Shown: one piece after another, positions 35,017 through 47,720 of the stretch | How the letters are laid out: each line of letters starts with the position of its first letter | Numbering within the stretch: position 1 is the stretch's first letter | NCBI GenBank assembly: GCA_016647705.1 | Contig: CM028335.1 | Span: forward strand, 21,182,905-21,246,904 | Length of the DNA stretch: 64,000 bases | Origin: Eucommia ulmoides | Lineage: Eukaryota > Streptophyta > Magnoliopsida > Garryales > Eucommiaceae | Direction of reading: 5' to 3' | Translations under genes and position numbers: made by a program | Notes under the pieces: generated by a model | Database searches by the model: none | Seen by the model: only the letters and a program-made list of their open reading frames with translations | Told to the model about the DNA's origin: nothing

Positions 35017-36839
35017 TTTATGTCAAAAAAATGGAATAACATTAAGGCAAAATGGATTCTATCTGCACTTCGGCCTTGTACCTAGACTTGGTCTGATTTT
35101 GTTTTTGTTATATTTTCTATGTTTTAACCAATTAAAGATAAAAATACGAATCAAGTTTGCCTTGAGTTCATTTTTCTCTCAAACATAAGACTCAATTCGG
35201 GTTGCCCTAAGCTCAACTCCAATTGAAAGGAAAACCCAAACATATCCGATAAAGACAAAAATTAGATAATTAGAGATGGTCCTTGAGATTTGGAATGTGA
35301 TCTCCTTTGGGTTAGGATTGGTGGGCCTGTCGGTATTATACCTCAGATGTGAGAATCAATAGAGTATTCTGAAATTATTTGGTAGAGTAATGGTTAGGAA
35401 AAATGTGTGTACTTTGTCTAGACTCCCCTTAAACTTCCCTTGTAGTATTGATAGAAGATTGAAGACTTGTTTGGCAAGTCCTCCACAAATGATGTCAATC
35501 CCCATTAATTATTCGAATTTAATGGGATCATGGTATTATAGGATTGTTACACTTCAAATGCAAGTTCCATTTCCATATACATAGTGGACAGTTGTAACAG
35601 CTCTCGAGCTCAGTTTGCAACCTGAGCCGAAGTGCCTTTACTCTATCTTCGGTATTTTGAGAGTAGAACTATTAGTAAGTTGAACGTGGATCTTGGTTAG
35701 AATGTTATACTCGGTTTGTCAGGTCTTTGATATGCTCTTCAGTACCAAGAAGTTTCCTCAATTACCATTAATAGTTGTGTGCCCTTGTTCTTTGCATGTG
35801 GTTTTAACTCATGTGTATGTCACATGGGATTATTCTTCCACGTAGTTATTTTTGGAGCTGGTCGAAAAATCTCTCATCAGATGCCCCTTATTCCCAAGGT
35901 TCAAGGTTATAAGAGCTCGAGATTACTTGCTCAAAGATGATCCGAAGTACCGAGATCCAAGGTTGGGTAGAAGTCAATTGGTCACAGTATCTTGGACTTG
36001 ACACCCAGTAAAAAATTTAAACATTATATTGGTTCGAAAATCTCGCCCAAAAATCTACCATGCATTTAATGCATGGCATGATTTGACTGTAGGCGTCCTT
36101 TCACTTACACAGTGATGACAAACATTCATGTGCCAAACAAATCTTAATATTTAAGTAGATGGACCTCTTCATTGGGACCCTTCTGCGATTCCTAAATTTT
36201 CTTGCCTTTCACCTTTGAGTTTTTCAACGAATGGTTCAGCATTTTGGCCATGGTTCTTCCTTAGTTCCGGTAATACTTTGTTGCATTTTACTCCTCCAAT
36301 CCTCTTGTCATTATTCTTCCTTTGTTTTCATCCTTATCATTTGGATTTTATGTTCATTTTTTTTTTCCTTTTTTCTTCTTTTTTCCCTCATTCTTTTCAA
36401 TTGTTATCGTTCCTCCCCTTTGTTTCTTTTGCTTCTACTCTTATCGTCCTCTATGGAGATTCCCAAGAGGAGATGTGTGTCCCGTTCCATGGCTGAGTCA
36501 TCAGGTACATCTAACTTGGGATCTTGTGTCGACGATAGTGTCAGGCTTTCTATTATGCCCGATCCCATTGCAGGTACGGGTTGTTATCTCAAAACGAGAC
36601 ACCTGATCTTTTTTTATCAGAGTGAGTCATCTTATCTCGAGCCTCCTACTCAGACTAAGGTTTCCCCTTCTCCTCTTGCTGCTTCAGTTGTTTTTTTTTT
36701 TTTATTAGAGTGCCAATAAGACTCTGGATTAATTATAATAACATAATAATAATGTTATCGTTCAATCGTGGTTCGTGTACCAGTTAAATCGGTGACCCGG
36801 TGACCTTTTTGGTTCGATGTCTGAGGTTTAAAAACATTT
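35017..36839. other. Unassigned stretch after the copia element
   Basis: No recognised gene. An ATG-initiated frame at 36231-36719 starts inside a T/C-rich tract (36340-36440) and has no family resemblance I know; the part after 36450 (RRCVSRSMAESSGTS) could be the start of a retrotransposon gag. Words such as CTCGAGCTCAGTTTGCAACC (about 35605) look repeat-derived, but limits are not visible. Confidence 0.35.
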
Positions 36840-37470
36840 GTGGTGACTATGATAGTGAATGTTTGTTGTAGTGATGGCAGTGATAAAAATATTTATTGTG
36901 CTAATGGATCAGTGGTGAAAGGGTCAAATATTAAAACACAAGATTTACGGCGTGGAATATATATAATTAAATCACATTTAATATCCAATTTCTCTAAGGC
37001 GGATCTTACCGTATTAATATTACAACCATAAACAAATAATATGAAATCATATTTAATACATCAGTTATCTTTTTCGGCACTTTAGCCTCAAAGTTGGTGT
37101 TTCTCGAGGCGTGATCTGAATAAACACTTCGGAGAGCGTCTAAGCAAGAACAAGAATCGGCAAGGGAGATCAATCCTCTCAAAAATAACACAAATATATT
37201 ACCTCTGACAGTATCCACACAGAAAATCTTAGATAGAAAACTATTTTTGGGATTTCTAAGAATGAATATAATCCTAATACTGTGGAGGGGTCCGGTAAGA
37301 TTCAAATCAATAGGTAGAAGACAAAAAACAAAATCTCACAGACGCAACAAAATGGATTTGGCCAAAAATCCAAGGGGGTGACCGATTCTATCAAAGTGCA
37401 TGGACAAATTAGTCTTCCTTACCGTCTAAAGTTTGTCCAAGGTTCAAAACCCTAGACCCCTGTTGTTTTT

Positions 37471-37502
<32 letters not shown>

Positions 37503-38830
37503 TAACTTCTTAAGTTAAAAATTACTACCTGTTCTTTTTCCAAAGATTCTTCTAACTTCAATTATCTATTGTGTGTGTCCCATTAGATTCATATCATAAG
37601 ATGGATGGTAAAAATAATTAATTAATTTAATAATCAATAAAAAAAAATACCATTCTGGAATATAATACTTTTCTCATTGAGTCATTTTCGTTGACTGTGA
37701 GTCACATCTACTCATATATTACAATCATATCCAGTTTGAAGGAATTCAAGAAAGAGAACATCTACAGGTATGATTAGTGTATTATACGATCTATCTATTT
37801 GTGTACCTGAAAGGACCAATAGTATATGGTTAATTTTGAGTCTAATCATATGTATTTTGATTGATTATATAATTCCTTATGACACCGATTGGAATCTCAT
37901 TCCAATTGTCATAATGTTTTGGCCGAACGTGCCTTTTGCTAAGAGGGATAGATTTTGTCTTGCTTACTCTTATATTTACATATATATCCCACTGTAGACA
38001 ATGAATACATTGGAAGTCTCGTGATTAGAGAACAACACTTAGTATTACATGTAATACATAGCAACACAAGTTAAACGATCACAAATACTAATACTCCTAC
38101 CCTACTTTAAAATTGAGCAAAGTTACCATATAAGATATCAAGGATGATCACATTCAGTCCCTTACAACACTAGTAAGTCACCTTGTGGTTGTTTTAGTAA
38201 CTCATACTAATAATTTGAGACTCATCATTCTCAAAGAATAAAAACAGCGGAACAAGCTATCTTATATTGTTGCAAATCATTTTCAATTATCTAATTCTAA
38301 CTAGGAACAATTTATAATATGAAGTTACCCAATGCCTTCGGTCTCAACCTTTTAATCATATTAAATAGTCAGAACATTTCAACTTAATATCCAAAGTCTA
38401 CAACAATATTGACATAATTAAATAATAATATGAAAAATACATTTTACTAATGATTAAGATTAAAACATTATACAAATTCAAATCATAAATGTAAAATTAC
38501 AATATTGACTATAAGGCCTACATCTAACAAGGAGTTGTAGTGGTAGTCAAAATTTTGTGATGGTAATGAATGTTCTTGTAGCGGTGATAGGGAATGTTTA
38601 CCATGGTGATAGTAAACATTTATGATGGTGATGAATATTTTCTCTAGTGGTGAATGGTTGTTGTGGTACTGGTGGTACTAAGTGATGGTGTTGGTTGTGG
38701 TGATTTGATTCAATGGTGGATGATGTATTTAGTGGTTGTGGCGATGATAGTAAATGATTGTTGTGGGTTTGCAGTAATAGTGAATGTTTATTGTGGTGGT
38801 CAGTATATATTGTTACAAAAAAAAATTGAT
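36840..38830. repeat. GTGGTGATAGTGAATGTT minisatellite, split by an insertion
   Basis: Imperfect repeats of GTGRTRGTGAATGTTTRTTG occur at 36840-36920 and again at 38530-38820, on the same strand. The 1.6 kb between them is of different composition, as if a single array had been interrupted. Confidence 0.6.
36930..38529 (-). mobile_element. Possible LTR fragment splitting the minisatellite
   Basis: Read on the minus strand it begins TGTTAGATGTAGGCCTTATA at 38529, an LTR-like start. It contains a T-tract (37468-37500 on the plus strand) and ends near 36930 with ATTCCACGCCGTAAATC and TTGTGTTTTAATA, which resembles plant copia LTR ends. No coding region and no target duplication found. A fossil; the family is inferred from general appearance only. 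Confidence 0.4.
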
Positions 38831-39014
38831 TGAGGCACATTTTTGCCATGGAATTATGTATTCTAAAAATTTAATTTTCGTTTAAAAAAAAAAGTAAGGT
38901 AGAGATAACTTTATTTAATGTGTAGGCTTTGGGGCCCAATAACAAATTACCGTAATTCTATATCTATATAAAAAACTAAAAGAGAGAGATTAAGAATTTG
39001 GAGAGCTAAGAAGG

Positions 39015-39303
39015 CTTAGGAGGTTATTTGAATTCTCCTTAATGTACATACTTTAAAAAAGGAATCTCTGAGATTAATGAGTTTATGTATTCAATGAGGA
39101 GTACAAATGGTTTGAAAACCTTTGATCTTTCCTAAGAATCCCAATTTATCTATCGAAATAAAGAGTAAGAATTGAAAAACGAATTGGAAAACAATGTGTG
39201 AAAAAAAAGGAGAAAATGCGTGATTTCATTTACAGTTCAATTTTTATCTCGAATTCCATGCTGCTACTACTACTACTACTAATGTAACCAAACAACGCCT
39301 AAG
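39015..39303. mobile_element. Small MITE-like element with CTTAGG ends
   Basis: The left end CTTAGGAGGTTATTTGAATT faces a right end whose complement is CTTAGGCGTTGTTTGGTTAC. 289 bp, non-coding, with a CTA trinucleotide run at about 39263-39280. Confidence 0.6.
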
Positions 39304-39437
39304 TGTTTCATGAGTAAATGTAGGGAATTTACTAATATATATTTAATTTTTCCCGCATATTATGCGTGTTTAAAACTGGCAAAAATAAAAATAACGTACT
39401 TGATCCTCCTACTTACATCAAGGATCATCTGTAAGTC

Positions 39438-40312
39438 TGTACCTCTTTATTCTAGTGATGGACGAGCTCACAAAACATATTTAAGATGGAGTACCTTGAA
39501 GTATGTTATTTACGGATGACATAGTATTAGTTGACGAAAGTAGAATGAGTCTTAATACTAAGTTAGAAAGATGAAGAGAAACTTTAGAGTCTAAAGATTT
39601 GAAGGTTAGTTGAAGCAAGACGGAATATATGCATTGCAATTTTAGTAATACTCGGAGAGATGTTGGTGGGGTCAAAATTATAAATGAGGAGGTGCCAAAG
39701 GTTGATCATTTTAGATATTTAGATTCAATGATTCAAAATAATGGTGAAATCAAGAATGATATTACGCATAGAGTTAAGACAGGTTGGTTAAAGTGGATAA
39801 GTGCAGTTGAGGTGATTTGTAATCGTAGGATTCTGTTGAAACTTAAAGGAAAATTCTACAAAATTTCTATAAGAATAGCTTCTGTATGGTTCAGAATATT
39901 GGGCGGTAAAAACGACACATGTCCAGAAAATTGGGATAACGGAAATGAGGATGTTGCGGTAGATGAGTGAGAATACGAGAATGGATAAAATTAGGAATGA
40001 AACTATTAGAGATAATTTAGGAATAACACCCATCGAAGAGAAAATTAGATAAAATCATTTATGGTAGTTTGGATATGTGTATAGAAGACCCATTGAAGCA
40101 CTAATAAGAAAATGTGATTTAGTTCAAGTGCAGATTCTACTAGAGAGAAAGGTAAACTTAAGAAGATGTTGGACGAGACTATTAGAATTGATTTAATGAC
40201 ATTAAACCTGATTGAGGGGATGACCTTTAATCGATCCCTATTGTGTAAACGGATTCATGTAGCCGGCCCTACATAAGTGGGATAAAGGCTTAGTTATTGT
40301 TGTTGTTGTTGT
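39438..40312 (+). mobile_element. 5'-truncated RTE-type LINE, reverse transcriptase C-terminal part
   Basis: The translation resembles the end of plant RTE-clade reverse transcriptases: YLFILVMDELTKHI, then MLFTDDIVLVDESRMS (the usual FADD motif reads FTDD), TEYMHCNFSNTRRDVGG, VDHFRYLDSMIQNNGEI, THRVKTGWLKW and LKLKGKFYK. The longest open piece is 39629-39970. In-frame stops (for example TGA after KLER at about 39571) and frame shifts make it dead. The 3' end has the typical ACATAAGTGGGATAAAGGCT followed by a (TTG)n tail at 40290-40312. The 5' end is cut at about 39438; no target duplication was established. Confidence 0.85.
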
Positions 40313-41220
40313 TATATCCTCCAACTTATTGTTTGTGATTATAAACATTTTAGGAAATTTCAACTAAAATATAAAATACAAATTCAACATGTAGTAACTA
40401 AAAAAAATGAATGGAAAAAAACGATAAAAAGGTTATAACTGAGCTATTATAAGAATGGTAAAATAACTTTTCACTATTTTATTGGTTTCTAATCTAGACA
40501 GATTCATAAATATTTTTAAGCGGGCATTTCTAAAAAAATAAATAATTTGTCTAATAAATTATGTAAAATATTAAAAAATTCATTACAAAGTTCGGTGAGT
40601 TTAATATATAGCTATCTAAAAATTTATTCGAATGAGTTTAATTTCAATAAAATAAAATTCATTATGAATTTATAAGGATGATTTTATAAATCATTTACAT
40701 ATTTAATTATTTCAAATAACATTCAACTACCAACACAAATTAGCAATAAGCCTATATAGCAACCATGGAGAAACAATTGAGCAAATAATTAGAAATTTAT
40801 GAGGTATATAATCACAAAAATTAATTTGTTTTGAGAAGAGAACTACTTGGATTTGAATTTTTAAATTAGATTTTTTGTTTTGAACTCGATAATCGGAAAA
40901 ATGTTATTGAATCAATAAATATAGCAAATATATGAAGTTCAAAGAGAAAAAAAAATAAAGCTAAAAAAAAATATACACAGAGAACTTGGCTGGGCATATC
41001 TTTATATACTTAAAAGAAGTACAACATGAAAAGAAGTAAAAAAAATAAAAATAATTGAGTGGAGGTATTACCTTCGCTAAGCACTATGTGCATCCGTGCA
41101 TAGTTTTGATTATATTTTTCAGTTAAAATTTTATGAATACATATAAAAAACTAGAAGCATATCTAAACGTTGTTTCATTTTGTCACATTGTTCTGATTGT
41201 TCTTTTATTGTTTTGTGTAG
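40313..41220. other. AT-rich stretch, no feature seen
   Basis: Non-coding on both strands as far as I can tell, except that the final 60 bases form a good intron 3' end for the exon that follows (TTCTTTTATTGTTTTGTGTAG). Confidence 0.4.
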
Positions 41221-41326
41221 CTCGACATTTTCACAAGCAGCTAGTGTAGCATTCTTTAGCAACCTTGGGGATGTTGGAATTTATGATGCATTAATGTTAT
41301 TTTATGCCTCTTTCCATCAATCATAA
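41221..41326 (+). pseudogene. Isolated last exon of an unrecognised gene
   Basis: A pyrimidine-rich tract ending TTTTGTGTAG is followed by an open frame. Read from base 41222 it gives STFSQAASVAFFSNLGDV, then GIYDALMLFYASFHQS and TAA at 41324-41326. The composition is that of a real, hydrophobic C-terminus rather than low complexity, but no upstream exon was found on this strand. It may be a captured exon or a gene remnant. I do not recognise the family. Confidence 0.35.
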
Positions 41327-42369
41327 ACTTGAATTTATTCTTTATAATTCAACTAGCTAGATTGATATTGGGTTTGGACAAACCGAAAGCAAAGAAGAGC
41401 AGAGGGATATATATATATATATATATATAAAGAGAGAGAGAGAGAAAGACAATGATCGTACCTGAGACCAAAGATCGAGCGACAACGGAAGATCCAGGCG
41501 ATGGCAGTAGTTGCTGATGAGATGGTAGGTACTATAGGCAAAGAGAGAGCGAGAGAGGAAGATGGAGAGAGAGAAGAAGTTTGAGGAATGAAAATAAGAA
41601 GCAATATAGAGAAGCTGAAAAGAGAGAGAGAAAGAGATAGATAAGAAGAAGCTGAAGGAGAAGCTGGCGAAGACAGAAACAAGAAAATAAATTCCTTTTC
41701 ACCTTTGGGATTTGCATGTACAAGTCACATGCCTAAAATCCGTCATATTTAACCTTATTTTTAGACAGAATGATCACTTAAAAAATTGTGTGCAAATAGA
41801 ATGACCACTTTGACAAAAAAAAAAATTGAAAGGCTACATAGAAAACACATTGAGGACGAAAGTTATAATTTGCCCTTTATTTAAATGTTTGATTACCGAA
41901 AGACCGATTTTCAATATTTACTTTAAAATTATAATTAAAAATCTCAAGCATGTCCTTCATATAAAATTAACAAGTTCAAAATAATTCACAAATATTTAAA
42001 ATTATTTGCATGTGTAATAAAAAATATGTGGAATATTTATTATATAATCTTCTAAAGTAGCATAAACTATAAAATAAACCTTCAACTAATATAACTAAGT
42101 TTTTAGTCATATTGAAGGTACTTAAGTAAATAGTTCTCAACTTACATCAACCAATAACCCCATTTGTCCATCAATTTACAAATAATGCAATCATCAAATA
42201 AGGTCAACTGTCGAACAGTTATGGAAAGTGGAATAAATCATGGAACTACCTATCTCTGAAAAATTCAATATTATGAACATTTTTCAATTTCAAAAAAATA
42301 TAAAAAATAAATATATTTTACATCTTCATTTTGATATCCATATTGAATATTTTTGACAAAAAAAAATAT
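41327..42369. other. GA-rich and AT-rich stretch, no gene
   Basis: Holds (AT)n and (GA)n tracts at about 41408-41450 and purine-rich runs to 41690; long frames on the minus strand here are Ser/Leu low-complexity artefacts. The segment 41720-41880 (GACAGAATGATCACTT, AAAGTTATAATTTGCCC) resembles a MULE end but has no partner. Confidence 0.4.
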
Positions 42370-42964
42370 ATATTTTGTGAATATTCACACCATTGTCATA
42401 TTCAATAGTTTTTAGGAGGATGATGTACTTTTCAAAAGTATTTCAAGACCCACTATCCTACTATACCCTCATGATTACATTTCCATGTTGTGTCTTATTT
42501 GGCTTCCTTGTCTCTCTCAAAGTTAAAACCCTAACCCAAGACGCGATGGAAATCGTGATACCCATTTTCTCACTCGATGGCAAAATTCAAAGAGCATCAA
42601 CAAATTCACAAAGAAATATAAGTTATAGTATAAACATTAATATTGCATGTGATAACTTGTCGCATTGTTTATTTTTTTAATTCATTATTTTGTTAATAAT
42701 ACGTATATCTTTTGTGAATATTCACATCTGAATAAAAAATTAGTGTGTTTTCGAATATGTGAACATTCACATGTGTATCTTCTCATTGCCAAACTCAAAG
42801 TATTAAACTCTGAACGTAATTAATGTGATAAATATGAACATTCACATTGTCGATGCTACATAAATATGTGAGCCATCACATAAGTTTCCTTTAAATTCAT
42901 GTGTATACTTGTGCGAATAGTTACACTGAAGTAATACATATTACTCATGAAGAAAAATCATTTT
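42370..42964. repeat. Tandem repeat with TGTGAAYATTCACA palindromes, left part
   Basis: Units contain GTGAATATTCACA, then AAAAAATTAGTGT, ATATGTGAACATTCACA, a CTGAACGTAATTAATGT segment and ATACATAAATATGTG-like words. The block from about 42695 is repeated at 47515-47710. The array was evidently continuous before the nested LTR-type elements came in. Confidence 0.75.
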
Positions 42965-45900
42965 TTTTTGCCCAAAGATCTACCAAAGAAATGGTGAATT
43001 AGATAGTATAATAATATAATCCAATTAAGTTAACCTAATTGATTTTATCTTGGCTATACGCAAAAACGTGATAACTAATGAAAATACACAAAATAAGAGA
43101 TAGAGATATTGATACAAGATGTTTTATAATAGTTCGGTAAGTTACTCTTGTCTACATCTACTCTCCTAAACTCTCACAGGGAATTTAATAAACTAAAACC
43201 AGACCTGATTCTTTATCCAAGTAAGAAATAAGAATTAAACCCACACCAATTCTTTTCACAAGTAAGAATCGAACTGTTACAAACCTTGATTAGATAAGTT
43301 CCTTTCATATCTAATAATACTCTCACCCAGACCAACTATTCTCAGGTCCGAGCTACAACCTCACAGATACAGAAGATATTCAAGTTTTTTCTCACAAGAA
43401 CTTCTACCAATGTAAACTCAATTGATGTCCCAATCCAGGTGATAGAAATGGTTTATCAATTAAAGTATGTGAGAATAATAATCTGGATTTTTATCAAATA
43501 AGCACAGAAACAAATAATACAAGATATCACAAATCGTTTTTATCTTTTCGAGAGAAAAAAATATTATCAATCAAGAATATCAAAGATTTAAAAATAATTT
43601 TTCACAAAAATATCAGATTAATTTTGCAGGCTCAAAAGCAATAGATAATCAAATAACAATGTTGGCCCAATGATCTATCCAAGAGAGGAGTGAATTGGAT
43701 AGTTATAAAATTAAATCAAATTATCAACTTATAACACTTTGAAAATTCAAATAATTAATTTTATCTTAAATTAATTATTATCTTTATAGCAGCGGATAAG
43801 TGTTATGTAAACTAGGTATACAGCCAAACAACTGAAAATATAAATAATGTAAACAAAGCAGCACACAAGGATATATCTTGATTCACCAAGGTATTCTTGG
43901 CTAATTCAGTCCTCCGAGCCCCACGAAGATTCGCACTTACTAAACTCAAGATTCCTTTACCCGGTAGAAACCAAACCTTTACACAATGATTTTTTTTCAT
44001 AGGCTCATAATCAACCTCTACAATTCATTTTCACTAGCTCAATAATAACCTTATCTTTTTCTTAGGCTCAAGACTAACCTAATCCTTTCACATGCTAAGG
44101 CGCAAACCTAATTCTTTTATACCTTAGGCTAAGAATCAAACCTCACAATCACTCCAAGTATCATTTTTCCAAGTAAGAATGGAATCTTTACAAATTCACT
44201 CAAAATCTAATTCTATTCAGGAAGAATTAACACCTATCTCTTTTCACGTGAAAAGAATAACCTAACTTTTTGTACTTAGGTAAAGATCAAACCTCAATTT
44301 ATTTATTGGAAGAGATTGAAACCCAGCTACCCCTAATTAGATACTCCCAACAGTATCTAATCCGTACATAACTCACCAATTACACAAATTAGTAAGTGTT
44401 TTTCTCACTCAGAGCTTTTACCACCTCAATTTAATTTAACTCAATTAATGTCCCTGAAATTACTAGTGATAGAATTAAAAGTGAGGAAATAAAATTTGAT
44501 TAAAAGATAATACGGGTAGCACAAAGATAAACACGTAATCAAATTATCACAAAATCATTTTAAAAGATTTTTATGTTTTTAACGTTCAAAAACAATTTCT
44601 CAAAAAATCAAATACGAAGCATGCAATAATAATAATAATCTCAATAAAGAATAAGTTTGGAACGATCTCATCAGAAAAAAAACACCGAAAGAATGCAAAT
44701 CAGATCGCTAGTCAGTTCAGATTAGTAACGTCAAATGAATTAACACTTTAACTCAAGAATTCCAACACCAGAATTATCTTACGATAATATCTTAATATAA
44801 TATTAGAATGATAACTCTCAGAAAGCTCAGGAACTGAATAGCTCGTAATAGAAGTGATGTATTGGTTATCACACACAAATTAAAAACGCAGGTCTATTTA
44901 AATGGATTTGAAACATGCCCTCTAACAGCTAATTTTCACATATCATGATATTTAATAGCATCTATAGACCCCATATATTATTCCCTTTTCAATCCTGGTA
45001 CATTTGACTCAATTATAACTATTAAAACATTCAATTTAATCCATCAAATATTTGTTAATCTTAATTAGATAAGATAGAATTAAATGTACCAATTTGAGAA
45101 ATAATCAAATTATACGAATCATATCTATAGGTATAATTAAATACTAATGATATATTTATAATATATTCAAATTTCTAGAATATCTCCAAGATATTAGCCA
45201 AAAAAAAAGGGCTAGTAATGGCTACTAAAAGATATAATCAACAAAAGTCTCGAAATCTGAAACAGTCTCATCGGTAGACTGACCAACACCCATCAGTCCC
45301 CCATGGGTCGGTTGACCGATCAATTCAGGATGCTCCCCAATCTTATTTCTCAGCCATGGTTGATTGATCGATCCCTCATGGTCAGTCGATCGATCAATTC
45401 AGAGAGTTCACCAGTTGACCATCGATTGATCATCGGTTGACTGATCGATTCAGAGAGTTTCACAATTCCCAACCCACTTCTATTAATTGACCGAACCTCT
45501 CTGGTCGGTAGACCGCTTAAGGCTGGAACTAATTCTCTTTAATTTATTTCAACTCCACACTTCGACATTTTAAACATTTTAATTGATTTCTTTTCTCGGT
45601 CAACTAATATTGACATTATTAATCAATTTTAAACACTAATATTGTTTAGGTCAATATTTCTTCTTTAATTTCACATTGGAGCACATAATTGAACTTAATC
45701 ATGACTCTAATTCAAACACACATAAATATAAATCAATTTTGTGTCGTGTATGATTCTAATCGGGAAACATTAAAAGTAAAATTGAATTGAGTTGTTTTCA
45801 CCTAGAATCTTCAAAATATTTAATTCTCTAAATGTCAATCTCTTTGTCAGTTTCTTTAGCATCCTTCTCAATTTCTTCATGATAATATCATTAATGCATC

Positions 45901-47344
45901 CTTCATAATTACTTCATGATTTAATCTTGAATGGAACTCTTTTAAACTAAAACACAAACACTCAATAAATTCATTAGTTCTACCAAAAATATCAACACTT
46001 AATTATCCATCAAAATCACAAGATCAACAAACAATATAGCACAGAATTTGAGCACACAGATAATAATCAAAATGATCTCACCAAGAATCCTTTAATGAAT
46101 GATTTTAACAATGAATTCAATGCTTAGCAATTTCACAAGATAATCAAAGTGCCTTCAACAAAAAAAATCTCGATCAAATTTGCACTATATCAATATAGAT
46201 TTTCACAAGAATTTTTCCTCTAACAATATATCTAATGTGAACCGGTTCTCATCAATTTCAGAAAATATATTTTTTTTACTCTCAAAAGTTTGATTTTCTA
46301 GATGATGAACTCTTAAAAACGTTGGTCAATATATAGGGATTTTCAAAAAAGATACACTCTAACGGCTATATTTTTTTAATATTTTGCCTATAATATGTCC
46401 CTTACACCCCTAAGATTTGATCCAACCAATAATGACTACTTTGACCCTGTATCTAGCCTATAAAGTCCAAATTCAGCTTAAAAAATATTTAAATACCGGC
46501 CCCAAATTTTGTGGAAAGAAGATTTAACCGGTAGGACCATAAGATCGAAAGATAGAGGACCAAAATACATTTTCAATAAAACCCTTATAAAAAATATTTT
46601 CAACTATTTAAAAATAATTTAGAAACATTTAAACACGAATATCGAGAAAAAAATATCAAGGAACAATGTCTAGGAAGTTTGAGAAAATTATAATTAATTA
46701 GTCGACCAGTCCATTAATCAGTCAGCTATTTGAAGTCCAATGTTCAAAAAATCTCATGAATTCAAGGTGTTTCGATCGACCGAATGTCCATGGCAGTTGC
46801 CCAATTTCAATTCTCTATCCGTCATTCAATCAATCGATTCCCAATATTCCTCAAATCTCTAGGAACATATATATATCAATCGACCTATCCTCTTGCCAGT
46901 TGATTGTTTGAGCACTTTTTAGCTTCTAACCAACTTTTGAAAATTCATTTAGAATGAGTTGACCAATTTTTCAAATCACTTGACCGATTCTAAGTATATT
47001 TTACTTAAAATCTCTTTCAAATCAATTTTCAAACATTTCTAACCACATAATCAATCACATATAAGCATATAAGTTCATTTTCATGTGTAGTGAGTGATCT
47101 TAATCGGATTTATACCAAGAGTTTATAAAAATTAACGTTATAAAACCTAGGAATACAAAACACTCTTTCATAAATCATTCTTCATTATCTTCCATTGATA
47201 TAATCTCGAAAACATTTACGTTGATTTCTCATTTGTGTCTTTTGAACATCGTGACTAATCACATCTTCAATAAAATCATTAGTTCAGCAAAACATTCAAA
47301 TTAATTGTATTATCAAAACCATCAACTAACGTTCAGGATTAACA
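42965..47344. mobile_element. Solo-LTR-like element (copy B), interrupted by copy C
   Basis: Starts at about 42965 with GCCCAAAGATCTACCAAAGA, which aligns with the start of the intact copy C, and ends at about 47344 with CAGGATTAACA, matching the family end. Copy C sits inside it; without that, copy B is about 2.0 kb. The landmark order is the same as in copies A and C: a conserved start, a TCACCAAG/TTCGGTAA-type block, lines on seasonal ACAAGTAAGAATCGAAC, then the GTCGACC/GATCGACC region at about 46700-46800. Its 5' limit and target duplication are not resolved. A fossil without coding capacity. Confidence 0.65.
43660..46029. mobile_element. Solo-LTR-like element (copy C), intact limits
   Basis: Begins TGTTGGCCCAATGATCTATC and ends CACAAGATCAACA. 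It is flanked by a perfect AACAA duplication (43655-43659 and 46030-46034). 2370 bp with no open frame of note and no second internal LTR. It is related over its length to copy A (8699-12807) and lies inside a member of its own family. A solo LTR of a long-LTR retrotransposon is the best explanation. A fossil. Confidence 0.78.
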
Positions 47345-47720
47345 AGAATATTCTAATGTGAACATTTACACTAATGCCAATATTCAAAACAAACATTGTT
47401 AAAATATGAATAAGTTGCTAATTGTCTTCATATGTGAACAATGTTATTGTGTGAATATTCACAGTGAATGAGATAACTTACCATCTTATTTAGTTTTTAA
47501 ATGACTATTGTTTTTTAGTAATACTCATATGTTGTGTGAACAGTTACATTGAATAAAAAATTAGTGTATTTTGAATATGTGAACATTCACAACTGCGCCT
47601 TTTTGTTATAGTAACTCAAACTGTTAAACCCTGAACATCATTAATGTTATAGATGTGAATATACACATTGCTGATAATACATAAATATGTGAATCTTCAC
47701 ATAAGTTTTTTAAAACAAAA
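47345..47720. repeat. Tandem repeat with TGTGAAYATTCACA palindromes, right part
   Basis: Continuation of the array at 42370-42964, shown by the shared segments ATATGTGAACATTCACA, AAACCCTGAACATCATTAAT and TACATAAATATGTGA. Confidence 0.75.

Noticed and set aside
36215-36719. Frame of 162 residues on the plus strand with hydrophobic runs
   Set aside because: The hydrophobic part is a T/C tract; no signal for a conserved protein and no neighbouring exons.
37770-37997. 75-residue Ile-rich frame
   Set aside because: No family resemblance, no splice context; lies in the LTR-like block.
41353-41723. Ser/Leu-rich frames on the minus strand with an apparent signal peptide
   Set aside because: Produced by (GA)n and (AT)n tracts.
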